NCBI GenBank assembly: GCA_038526735.1
Contig: JBCBGM010000003.1
Location: forward strand, 1-64,000
Length of the DNA: 64,000 nucleotides
Direction of reading: 5' to 3'
Origin: Rubricella sp038526735
GTDB taxonomy: Bacteria; Pseudomonadota; Alphaproteobacteria; Rhodobacterales; Rhodobacteraceae
In this document: positions 16,594-24,083 of the stretch, piece after piece
How positions within the stretch are numbered: position 1 is the first letter of the stretch
How the letters are laid out: each line of letters begins with the position of its first letter
The notes under the pieces: generated by a model
The model's database searches: none
Told to the model about the DNA's origin: nothing
Seen by the model: the letters and a program-made list of their open reading frames with translations, nothing else
Position numbers and translations under genes: made by a program

Positions 16594-17865
16594 TCAAGCG
16601 GTGACCTCTGGGTCTTCCCGCAGGCGCCCGGCAGCAATCGCAGCCCCTCCAACCATGACCGTCGCAGCCCCCAGCATCAGCGGTAATCCTCCCAGTTGAT
16701 AGGTGAGCCCAGAGAGCACCGTTCCCGCGAGGCGCCCGCCGGCGTTGGCCATGTAGTAAAACCCGACATCCATGGTCACGCGCTCCGCCTTTGTGAACGC
16801 CAGGATCAGATAAGAGTGGAGTGCCGAGTTGATCGCGAAAACCGCACCAAAGATGAGCAAACCAGCCACCAAAACGCCGGTGAGCCAGGTCTGAGGCCCG
16901 CCGGAGGCCAGTGCAGCCACTGTCAGAACGGCTGGGATCGCTGCCAGCGACCAAGCCCACCCTTTTGCGGCCCGCACCAACGCGCCCTCAGAGCGCTGTG
17001 CCGCGTTCAGCACGCGCGGGGCGGAGGCTTGCACAAATCCATAGAGGATGACCCAGACCGCCATGAACGTCCCGATCATGAAAAAGGCCGTTCGGTTTCC
17101 GGCGACCGTTCCATCGGACAGGACCGCGTAGAAATAGATCGGGATGCCAACCACGAACCAGACATCTCGCGCGCCAAACAAGAACACGCGTGCGAGCGAC
17201 AGCCAGTTCACGTTTGCCGACTTTGAAAAAACCTCGGAGAATTTCGCGCCTTTCCGGCCTCGTGGCAGACCGGCTGGCATCGCCACCAAGACCGCGACCA
17301 AGATAACTGCGAGGATCGCAGCCATTCCAAGAACGGCCGACACAAACCCAACCGTTCCGAGCAACGCGGCGCCCAACAAAAACCCGAGGCCCTTTACGGC
17401 GTTTTTCGAGCCCGTAAGAAGCGCGACCCATCGAAACAACCCTCCGTCCTCAGTCGGGGCCAGCAGTTTGACTGCAGATTTTGAGGACATCTTGGCCAGG
17501 TCTTTAGCAACGCCGCTCGCCCCCTTCACGATCATCACATAGGCGACCGACAGGCCAATGGCCCAACCCGGATCGAGTTGCGCAAGCGCCAACAGCGCCA
17601 CAACCTGCAGAGCCAAACCTGCGTAGAGCGTGGAGGTGAGGCCAAAGCGTGCCGCGATCCAACCTGCGCAGAGGTTGGTGATCATCCCCGCGATCTCGTA
17701 GAGCACAAAGAGATAGGCAAGCTGAACCGGGCTGAACCCGAGCGTATGAAAGTGCAGCAGCACCAGCATCCGGAGCGCGCCATCCGTCAGCATAAACGCC
17801 CAATAGGCCGCTGTGACGGCGATGTAGGCCGACAATCCCTGGGGCCGCGCAGATGCGTTGCTCAC
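16594..17865 (-). CDS. arsJ: Organoarsenical efflux MFS transporter ArsJ
   Basis: 423 residues, 11-12 membrane segments, GTG start overlapping the GAPDH stop (GTGA). The chain matches the ArsJ subgroup of the major facilitator family, with the N-terminal AYWAFMLTDGALRMLVLLHF segment and an ASGVAKDLAKMSSKSAVK loop. ArsJ exports 1-arseno-3-phosphoglycerate, made by the linked GAPDH from arsenate and glyceraldehyde 3-phosphate; the product hydrolyses outside to arsenate. The direct coupling to the GAPDH gene strongly supports the assignment. Confidence 0.92.
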   Translation of the reverse strand: MSNASARPQGLSAYIAVTAAYWAFMLTDGALRMLVLLHFHTLGFSPVQLAYLFVLYEIAGMITNLCAGWIAARFGLTSTLYAGLALQVVALLALAQLDPGWAIGLSVAYVMIVKGASGVAKDLAKMSSKSAVKLLAPTEDGGLFRWVALLTGSKNAVKGLGFLLGAALLGTVGFVSAVLGMAAILAVILVAVLVAMPAGLPRGRKGAKFSEVFSKSANVNWLSLARVFLFGARDVWFVVGIPIYFYAVLSDGTVAGNRTAFFMIGTFMAVWVILYGFVQASAPRVLNAAQRSEGALVRAAKGWAWSLAAIPAVLTVAALASGGPQTWLTGVLVAGLLIFGAVFAINSALHSYLILAFTKAERVTMDVGFYYMANAGGRLAGTVLSGLTYQLGGLPLMLGAATVMVGGAAIAAGRLREDPEVTA

Positions 17866-18860
17866 AGCGCGTCTCCGACCATCAGGGCCACATCCACAAG
17901 CCGGTGCGCGTAGCCCATCTCGTTGTCGTACCAGGCATAGACCTTCACCTGCGTGCCGTTCACGACCATCGTGGAGGGCGCGTCGACGATGCTGGACCGC
18001 GTGTCATTGGTGTAGTCGGTCGAGACGAGGGGCCGTTCCTCATAGCCAAGGATCCCCTCCAACTCACCTTCCGCCGCAGCCTTAAAGAGCGCGTTGACCT
18101 CTTCGGCGGTGGTGCTGCGCTCAACCTCAAAGACGCAATCTGTGAGCGACGCGTTCAAGAGCGGCACGCGCACCGCATGGCCGTTTAACCGGCCCTGCAA
18201 TTCCGGATAAATCAGGGTGATCGCCGTGGCACTGCCGGTGGTCGTCGGAATGAGCGAGTTGAGCGCAGAGCGGGCACGGCGCAGGTCTTTGGCGGGGCGG
18301 TCGACGATGGTTTGTGTGTTCGTCACATCATGGATCGTGGTGATAGAGCCGTGCTTGATGCCGATGTTCTCGTGGATCACTTTGACGACGGGCGCGAGGC
18401 AGTTTGTGGTGCAACTCGCCGCCGTCACGATCTGATGTCTCTGCGCATCGTAAATGCCCTCGTTCACGCCATAGACGATGTTCGCGGTCTCGCCGTCTTT
18501 CACGGGGGCTGAGACAACCACCTTCTTCACACCCGCCTCAAAATACGGAGCGAGTTTGGCTTCGCTCTTAAAGACACCGGTGCAGTCGATGACGACATCC
18601 ACGTTTTCGAGCGGGAGGTCGATGATGCTCTTGGTGCCGATGAATGGCAGACGCGTGCCGTTGATCGTTACGCTATCGCTGTTATGTGCGAAATCTGCCT
18701 GCCAACGGCCATGCACCGTGTCGAACTCAAGCAAATGCGCGTGCATTTCTGGATCACCCGTAGCGTCATTGATCCAGGCAATGTTAGCGCCCTGCTCAAG
18801 AAGGGGTTTTAGGGCGAGTTTTCCGATCCGGCCAAGGCCGTTCAGGGCATAGGTGGTCAT
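17862..18860 (-). CDS. ArsJ-associated glyceraldehyde-3-phosphate dehydrogenase
   Basis: 332 residues. The NAD-binding start (YALNGLGRIGKLALKP), the active-site ASCTTNCLAP with catalytic Cys, and the C-terminal WYDNEMGYAHR identify a type I GAPDH. It overlaps the genes on both sides by 4 bp. In this context it uses arsenate in place of phosphate to form 1-arseno-3-phosphoglycerate, the ArsJ substrate, rather than serving central glycolysis. The N-terminal glycine motif reads GLGRIG, where housekeeping enzymes have GFGRIG. Confidence 0.92.
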   Translation of the reverse strand: MTTYALNGLGRIGKLALKPLLEQGANIAWINDATGDPEMHAHLLEFDTVHGRWQADFAHNSDSVTINGTRLPFIGTKSIIDLPLENVDVVIDCTGVFKSEAKLAPYFEAGVKKVVVSAPVKDGETANIVYGVNEGIYDAQRHQIVTAASCTTNCLAPVVKVIHENIGIKHGSITTIHDVTNTQTIVDRPAKDLRRARSALNSLIPTTTGSATAITLIYPELQGRLNGHAVRVPLLNASLTDCVFEVERSTTAEEVNALFKAAAEGELEGILGYEERPLVSTDYTNDTRSSIVDAPSTMVVNGTQVKVYAWYDNEMGYAHRLVDVALMVGDAL

Positions 18861-19702
18861 AGTGAGGGTCCAACGTGTGTGTGGGCGATACGGTCAACGG
18901 CGTGTTGCGCGTCAAGTCCGTTGAAGGTGTCGAGCGGGAGTGCCGCGAAGGCCTCAATTCGGCTCTTCAGGGCGGCATAGGTTTGTTCAAAGACGCGGCT
19001 TTTTTCAGCGTCGGTTCCCGTCACCAAGGCCGGGTCAGGCACACCCCAATGCGCGCTGATCGGGTGCCCGGTCCAAACCGGGCAGTCTTCATTCGCGGCC
19101 TGATCGCAAACCGTGAAGACAAAGTCGAAGTCTGGGGCGTCTTCTCCCCGAAAAACCTCAACATTTTTCGAGTGGAGCAGCGACGTGTCATGCCCTCTAT
19201 GATGCAAAACTCGAAGCGCAAAGGGGTTTAGCGCGGCGCGGGGTTTGGTGCCTGCAGAAAACACTGCAAACCGGCCCTGCCCCGCTGTTTGCAAGATCGC
19301 CTCGGCAAAGATCGACCGCGCTGAATTGCCGGTACACAGGAACAAGACGGTATAGGGATCGCCCGCAGGCTTACTGCGGTCTTGGGAGCTGCAAAGTGAG
19401 AGCGGCGCACAGATATCTGGCCGTCCGCGACAACAGTCGCCCAAAAGGTAGTCGAACGTCTCGCGCACGGTTTCGATGTCGATCGCATAGCGCAAAGACG
19501 TTCCAAACCGTTGCTGCGTCACCAACCCGGCCTGCATGAGAGCGCTGACATAATTTGACAACGTGTTGGGTTTGAGCCCCAGCGCCTGCGCAAGCTCGGT
19601 TGCGGGCACACGATCTGGATGACGACGCATAAGCAGCCGAAACAGGGCCAAACGGTTTGGGTGCCCAAGAATTGAGAGGCGATTCGAAATATCCACTTCC
19701 AT
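18857..19702 (-). CDS. ArsR-ArsC fusion: As(III)-responsive repressor and arsenate reductase
   Basis: 281 residues. Residues ~5-80 are an ArsR-type winged helix (ILGHPNRLALFRLL; GLKPNTLSNYVSALMQAGLV). Cys90, Cys91 and Cys97 (GDCCRGRPDIC) reproduce the CC-x5-C spacing of the arsenite site in AfArsR-type repressors. Residues ~116-255 are a low-molecular-weight-phosphatase-type arsenate reductase with P-loop CTGNSARS (nucleophile Cys123), the redox pair VCDQAANEDCPVW and a DPA motif. One protein thus senses arsenite and produces it. The operon goes on with GAPDH and arsJ; no arsenite pump gene (arsB or acr3) is next to it. There is no ribosome binding site before the ATG. Confidence 0.9.
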   Translation of the reverse strand: MEVDISNRLSILGHPNRLALFRLLMRRHPDRVPATELAQALGLKPNTLSNYVSALMQAGLVTQQRFGTSLRYAIDIETVRETFDYLLGDCCRGRPDICAPLSLCSSQDRSKPAGDPYTVLFLCTGNSARSIFAEAILQTAGQGRFAVFSAGTKPRAALNPFALRVLHHRGHDTSLLHSKNVEVFRGEDAPDFDFVFTVCDQAANEDCPVWTGHPISAHWGVPDPALVTGTDAEKSRVFEQTYAALKSRIEAFAALPLDTFNGLDAQHAVDRIAHTHVGPSL

Positions 19703-19727
19703 AATTCATGATTTATCGAATTAATGA
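19700..19727 (-). promoter_or_regulatory. Candidate ArsR operator overlapping the arsR-arsC start
   Basis: A perfect 6-bp inverted repeat with 10-bp spacing (TAATTC-N10-GAATTA, 19702-19723) can be widened to an imperfect CAT(T)AATTC dyad. It reaches the start codon at 19702. On the minus strand a weak -35/-10 (TTGCGT, then TAAATC) would place transcription start at or next to the ATG. This fits both autorepression and a leaderless message. Confidence 0.45.
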
Positions 19728-19790
19728 TCTGACGCAACACCCGCGCGGCGAACGATTGACCAAAAAACAGTCTACAAACAGAGACCGATC

Positions 19791-19847
19791 CTGTCGCAAA
19801 CCCGTCGTGGTTTGAATGTTACGTGCGCCTGCGAATTCAAAACCACG
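19791..19847 (+). promoter_or_regulatory. Possible Pho box and long hairpin upstream of the phytase-like gene
   Basis: CTGTCGC-AAAC-CCGTCGT (19791-19808) resembles two PhoB half-sites (consensus CTGTCAT) with the usual 4-bp gap, matching 5 of 7 in each half. It overlaps a hairpin, CGTGGTTTGAA (19806-19816) with TTCAAAACCACG (19836-19847), which has one bulged base. The dyad ends about 17 bp before the ATG at 19865. The Pho assignment rests on similarity and on the phosphatase-like gene downstream. Confidence 0.3.
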
Positions 19848-19864
19848 CACATTTGGGGGTCTGA

Positions 19865-21994
19865 ATGACATCTCGTTTTTTAACGTTCACCTCGGCACTC
19901 GCGCTGATGGCCGGATCGGCCTCTGCTGAGAATTTCAACCGCATCGCCTCTTTCATGGTCGCCGAGAATGCGCCCGATGCAGAAGAAAGCTCCGCTGAGA
20001 TCATCGCGGCAACCGCCGATGGCATGACGCTCGTCTACACCGACAGCCCGGCTGGGATCATCGGGTTCATTGATCTGGCCGACCCGAATGCCCCAGCTGC
20101 GGCTGGCGCCATCGCTCTGGAAGGTGAGCCAACCTCCGTTGCCGTGCGCGGCATGACCGCTTTTGTGGGCGAGAACACGTCAGAAAGCTTCGTCGAGCCA
20201 TCGGGCGTTTTGCACGCGATTGACGTGTCGTCCCGCGAGGTTCTCTCCACCTGCGATCTCGGTGGACAGCCGGATGCAGTGGCCGTGTCCCCCGACGGTA
20301 CATTTGTCGCTGTCGCCATCGAGAACGAGCGTGACGAAGACTTGGGCGATGGTCGCGTTGGCCAGATGCCGGCAGGCTTTTTGACGATCACGCAGACCGC
20401 TGACACAGGCCTCGACTGTGACAGCACCATGATGGTTGATATCACCGGCCTCGCAGACGTCGCCCCTGAGGATCCGGAGCCTGAGTTTGTCGCCATCAAC
20501 GGCGAAGGCGAGATCGTCGTGACCTTGCAGGAAAACAACCACATCGTGGTGGTTTCTGCCGAGGGCGAGGTTCTTTCGCACTTCTCCGCTGGCATGGTGA
20601 CGATGGAAGGCATCGACACCGAGGAAGAGGGCGCGCTGATCTTCGATCAATCCCTCACCTGGCCGCGCGAGCCCGATGCGATTACGTGGATCGATGACAC
20701 GCATTTCGCGATGGCAAACGAAGGTGACATGGACGGCGGCACCCGTGGCTGGACGATCATGAGCCAGACGGGCGAGGTCGTCTACGAATCCGGCGTGAGC
20801 TTTGAGCACGCAATCATCGAGATCGGCCACTACCCCGAAGAGCGCTCTGGCAACAAAGGCGTTGAGCCTGAGAGCGTGACGTTTGGCACCTTTGGCGGCA
20901 CCCCAATGGTGTTTGTCGGGGCGGAGCGGTCTTCGATCGTAGGCGTCTATGATGTGACCGACCCGGCCAACCCGGTTCTGAGCCAATTGCTTCCGTCGGG
21001 CATTGGGCCTGAGGGTTATGCGGTGATCGAAGAGCGGGGGCTGCTGATCTCTGCGAACGAGGTCGATGACGCGGGCCCACGGGCGCATGTCATGGTATTC
21101 GAGTTCCAGGATGCTCCGGCGTCGTATCCGCACCTCACCTCTGCCGGCACCGATGAGCTGATCGGCTGGGGTGCAATCTCTGGCCAGGTGATGGCTGAGG
21201 ATGGCACGGTTTTCGCCGTGTCCGACAGCTTCTACGGAATGCAGCCCACCATCTTCCACATTGATGTTTCCGACACCCCGGCACGCATTGTGGACGCAAT
21301 CCGCGTCACCCGCGAAGGCCAGCCAGCGCAGCTTCTCGACATGGAGGGTATTGCCCTTGATGGCGACGATGGCTTCTGGATTGCCTCCGAGGGCCGGTCT
21401 GACCGTCTTGTTCCGCATGCGATCTACCACGTCGGTGCAGATGGCGCGCTCGAAGATTACATCGCACTGCCGCCCGAGCTTCTCGCGGTAGAGCGTCGCT
21501 TTGGCTTTGAAGGCATCACCCGCGTTGACGACATGCTCTATATTGCTGTGCAGCGTGAGTGGCGCGATGATCCCGAGAACCACGCAAAGGTCTTGGGCTA
21601 CGATCTCAACAGCGAAGAGTGGTCGGTGATCCACTACCCGCTGACCCCGGCAGAGACCGGCTGGGTGGGCCTGTCAGAGATCGTCGCGCACGGTGAGCAC
21701 GTCTACTTCATTGAGCGGGACAACCAGTTCGAGAATGCTGCAACAAAGCGCATCACCCGCGTGGATCTTTCAGCAATGAACGGCATGGTTGCCCTCGGCG
21801 AAACGCCCGCAGTGCTGTCGCCTGAAGAGGTGGTTGACCTCTTGCCCTACCTGACCTCCACGGGTGGCTACATCCTTGATAAGGTTGAAGGGCTTGCCAT
21901 TGCAGCGGACGGCACGATGTGGGTCTCGACTGACAACGACGGCGTGGACGACCACTCTGGCGAGACGATGTTCTTCGCCATCTCACCGATGTAA
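19865..21994 (+). CDS. Secreted phytase-esterase-like protein with N-terminal beta-propeller
   Basis: 709 residues with a signal peptide (ALALMAGSASA, cleavage near 21) and a GGGGG ribosome binding site. Residues ~25-420 form beta-propeller-type repeats (FIDLADPNAPAAAGAI, VAVSPDGTFVAVAIENE, VYDVTDPANPVLSQ), as in choice-of-anchor I-type proteins. Residues ~430-700 match the 'esterase-like activity of phytase' family (AVSDSFYGMQPTIFHIDV, DMEGIALDGDDGFWIASEG, KVEGLAIAADGTMWVSTDN). It is likely periplasmic or extracellular and may release phosphate from organic esters. It is divergent from the arsenate operon, which would make sense if phosphate scarcity and arsenate uptake are linked; the enzymatic activity itself is not proven for this family. 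Confidence 0.75.
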   Translation: MTSRFLTFTSALALMAGSASAENFNRIASFMVAENAPDAEESSAEIIAATADGMTLVYTDSPAGIIGFIDLADPNAPAAAGAIALEGEPTSVAVRGMTAFVGENTSESFVEPSGVLHAIDVSSREVLSTCDLGGQPDAVAVSPDGTFVAVAIENERDEDLGDGRVGQMPAGFLTITQTADTGLDCDSTMMVDITGLADVAPEDPEPEFVAINGEGEIVVTLQENNHIVVVSAEGEVLSHFSAGMVTMEGIDTEEEGALIFDQSLTWPREPDAITWIDDTHFAMANEGDMDGGTRGWTIMSQTGEVVYESGVSFEHAIIEIGHYPEERSGNKGVEPESVTFGTFGGTPMVFVGAERSSIVGVYDVTDPANPVLSQLLPSGIGPEGYAVIEERGLLISANEVDDAGPRAHVMVFEFQDAPASYPHLTSAGTDELIGWGAISGQVMAEDGTVFAVSDSFYGMQPTIFHIDVSDTPARIVDAIRVTREGQPAQLLDMEGIALDGDDGFWIASEGRSDRLVPHAIYHVGADGALEDYIALPPELLAVERRFGFEGITRVDDMLYIAVQREWRDDPENHAKVLGYDLNSEEWSVIHYPLTPAETGWVGLSEIVAHGEHVYFIERDNQFENAATKRITRVDLSAMNGMVALGETPAVLSPEEVVDLLPYLTSTGGYILDKVEGLAIAADGTMWVSTDNDGVDDHSGETMFFAISPM

Positions 21995-22005
21995 AGCATC
22001 CGAAA

Positions 22006-22044
22006 AAAACCACTCCCCCGCCAATTATTTTGTTGGCGGGGGAG
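22006..22044 (-). terminator. Strong hairpin with a T-tract on the minus strand
   Basis: A perfect 12-bp stem (CTCCCCCGCCAA / TTGGCGGGGGAG, 22013-22024 and 22033-22044) with an 8-base loop. The T-run (seven T) lies on the minus-strand side, so as a classical terminator it reads right to left. On the + strand it follows the phytase-like gene by ~20 bp but has no T-run after it; it may still work as that gene's 3' end stabiliser. Confidence 0.65.
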
Positions 22045-22651
22045 ACCTTAGGAGCTCTTACAGGGGCACCGAGGGTTCTGTGTAAACGCACGATTTTCGT
22101 GGCCCAAGGGGCCCGCAAAGTGCTGTCAGACAAACAAAAACGTATCTTAGATTTCATTAAGGCGCAGTGTTTCTCCTAGGAATTCCAGGCCAGCCTTCCT
22201 GTCGCGTTACAGAGTGGCAAACCGCTCAGCCACCTCGCCTTCGCGTCGATCCGTCGTTTTCAGATCTCCGCCGCGAATAATGACCCAAACCTTTGCCACC
22301 AATTGCGGACCATCGTGTGGCTGACGTCTATACCGCGCTCTTGCAGGAGATCTTCGAGTTTACGGAAAAAGAGCGGCAACCGCGCAAAAAGCGTTGCAGC
22401 GTCGTAAGTGAGGTACGGGCTGGTGTTGAAACCGCAGATTGGCGAGCGAGTGTACACTCAGCGAAGCGACGTGAGCGGCCGAACCGCACTCAAACGGAGT
22501 TGCTCCGTCAGGGCCTACAGGGTCTCAGCGTCAGAATGCCTTTGAATAGCTGATCAGAAAGTGCCTCTGAAAAGCCGGTAGGGAGCTAACGTGCGAAATG
22601 AGCGGGTAATCTTCCGCGAGACGAAGCGCCTGCTGACTTTAGGAAAACGCC
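22045..22651. other. Gene-poor region with a transposase remnant
   Basis: About 600 bp between the hairpin and tRNA-Gln with no intact gene. The only recognisable content is the IS6-family fragment at about 22216-22430 (separate entry). I see no intact inverted repeats of an IS and no duplicated tRNA 3' end that would mark an integration site. Confidence 0.5.
22216..22430 (-). pseudogene. IS6-family transposase remnant
   Basis: The minus-strand translation includes RKLEDLLQERGIDVSHTMV, then RNWWQRFGSLFAAEI, which matches the N-terminal region of alphaproteobacterial IS6-family transposases (family pattern: LLxERGIDVSHETVRxWWxRFGPMFAAEI). Right after it an in-frame TGA replaces an Arg codon, and the family sequence continues beyond it (KRRID). 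The catalytic DDE domain is absent. It is therefore a dead fragment. Confidence 0.75.
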
Positions 22652-22726
22652 TGGCTGGGGTGGTAGGATTCGAACCTACGATACACGGTACCAAAAACCG
22701 CTGCCTTACCACTTGGCTACACCCCA
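22652..22726 (-). tRNA. tRNA-Gln (anticodon UUG)
   Basis: On the minus strand the cloverleaf is complete: acceptor TGGGGTG/CACCCCA, D arm GCC...GGC, anticodon arm GCGGT-TTTTGGT-ACCGT with anticodon TTG at 34-36, and T arm GTAGG-TTCGAAT-CCTAC. Discriminator G is followed by encoded CCA (22654-22652). Length 75 with CCA. Confidence 0.95.
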
Positions 22727-22859
22727 ACCGGGTGCGCGAGGGTTTAGTCGCGGTCTGCGGGGGGTTCAAGGGGATTCGGTGCTCACATTGCGGTTGCCCG
22801 ATGCGGTTTTGCTCTGCACGCTCGCGCGCAACAAAAAAGACGCTTGGGAGGACCAACCG

Positions 22860-23981
22860 ATGACCGATTTCACCTTTGAAACGACGCCGAAAATCATCTC
22901 GCGTGCAGGGGCGACGGGGGAGATTGGGTCGATCCTCGCGGCGACAGGCGCGCGGCATGTAGCGCTGATCACTGACGCTTCGGTCCGCGCTCTTGGCCTG
23001 ACCGAGGCTGCGGAGGCCTCCATCGCCGCAACCGGTCTCGCTTGCACAGTGTTCACCAACATCAAACCCGATCCACCCGAGGAGCTTGTTTCGGACGCCG
23101 TAGACGCTTGCGAAGGTGCGGATGCTGTCGCCGCCGTCGGAGGCGGCTCGGCGCTCGACGTGGCAAAGGTTGTGGCGCTTCGACTCGGTGGCGATCAGCC
23201 TCTCGATGAGATGTATGGCGTGGGCAACGCGATCGGGCCGCGGGTTCCGTTGGTCCTCGCGCCCACGACCGCTGGCACCGGGTCTGAGGTCACACCGATC
23301 TCGATTCTGACCCGCCCCGGCAACCTCAAGATGGGGATTGTTGCGCCCGCGCTGTTTCCCGATGTGGCTCTGCTCGACGCGAACCTGACCCTTGGTTTGC
23401 CGCAAGATCAGACCGCGGCGACGGGCGTGGATGCGATGGTCCATGCGATCGAGGCCTACACGACCAAGCTCAAGAAAAACCCCGTCTCAGATGCCCTCGC
23501 GAAAGAGGCGCTGAGGCTGTTGGCGGGCAATATAGAACGGGTCTGCGACGCACCCGCAGATGTCGAAGCGCGCCAAGCTATGCTGCTCGGCTCATGCCTC
23601 GCCGGAATGGCGTTCGCCAACGCACCCTGCGCGGGCGTCCATGCGCTGGCCTATCCGCTTGGTGGGCATTTCAAGGTGCCCCATGGGCTGTCAAATGCGC
23701 TGATTTTACCGGATGTGCTGGCGTTCAACACCCCCGTGGCAGGCGCGATGTACGACCAGCTCGCTCCCATCGTCTTTGGCCCCGGCATCGGCCTTGAGAA
23801 GGGGTTCCGCGCCCTTGCGCCACGTATCGGCCTGCCAACAACGCTCAGAGAGGTCGGGGTCAGCCACAATCACCTGCCAATGATGGCCGCCGACGCGATG
23901 AAGCAAACCCGCCTGCTGGTGAACAACCCTCGCGAAATCACCGAAAACGACGCGCTCGCGATCTATACCGCCGCCTTGTGA
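22860..23981 (+). CDS. Iron-containing alcohol dehydrogenase
   Basis: 373 residues from the ATG at 22860, which has a gggagga ribosome binding site; the upstream open frame overlaps the tRNA and is discarded. The NAD(P) motif AVGGGSALDVAK, APTTAGTGSEVT, and metal ligands in GVDAMVHAIEAYTT and VHALAYPLGGHFKVPHG (Asp and three His) identify family III Fe-dependent dehydrogenases. They interconvert alcohols and aldehydes in the cytoplasm. The closest kinds act on short-chain or lactaldehyde-type substrates; I cannot choose among them. The gene seems monocistronic. Confidence 0.9.
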   Translation: MTDFTFETTPKIISRAGATGEIGSILAATGARHVALITDASVRALGLTEAAEASIAATGLACTVFTNIKPDPPEELVSDAVDACEGADAVAAVGGGSALDVAKVVALRLGGDQPLDEMYGVGNAIGPRVPLVLAPTTAGTGSEVTPISILTRPGNLKMGIVAPALFPDVALLDANLTLGLPQDQTAATGVDAMVHAIEAYTTKLKKNPVSDALAKEALRLLAGNIERVCDAPADVEARQAMLLGSCLAGMAFANAPCAGVHALAYPLGGHFKVPHGLSNALILPDVLAFNTPVAGAMYDQLAPIVFGPGIGLEKGFRALAPRIGLPTTLREVGVSHNHLPMMAADAMKQTRLLVNNPREITENDALAIYTAAL

Positions 23982-24083
23982 GTTTCTCCAAAAAACGCAA
24001 TTTCCGCATCGCTGAAAGGGCATCGGCTTGCCTCTCCCATGGCGGGGGCTTAGACGATGGCCGTTCAGCTTAAGGACCTCGCC

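Noticed and set aside
20180..21634. A 484-codon open frame on the minus strand
   Set aside because: It is antisense to the phytase-esterase-like gene, whose signal peptide and domains are clear; the antisense product is His/Arg-rich without any domain.
22293..22553. A plus-strand frame of 86 codons
   Set aside because: It overlaps the IS6 remnant on the opposite strand and has no start signal or family resemblance.
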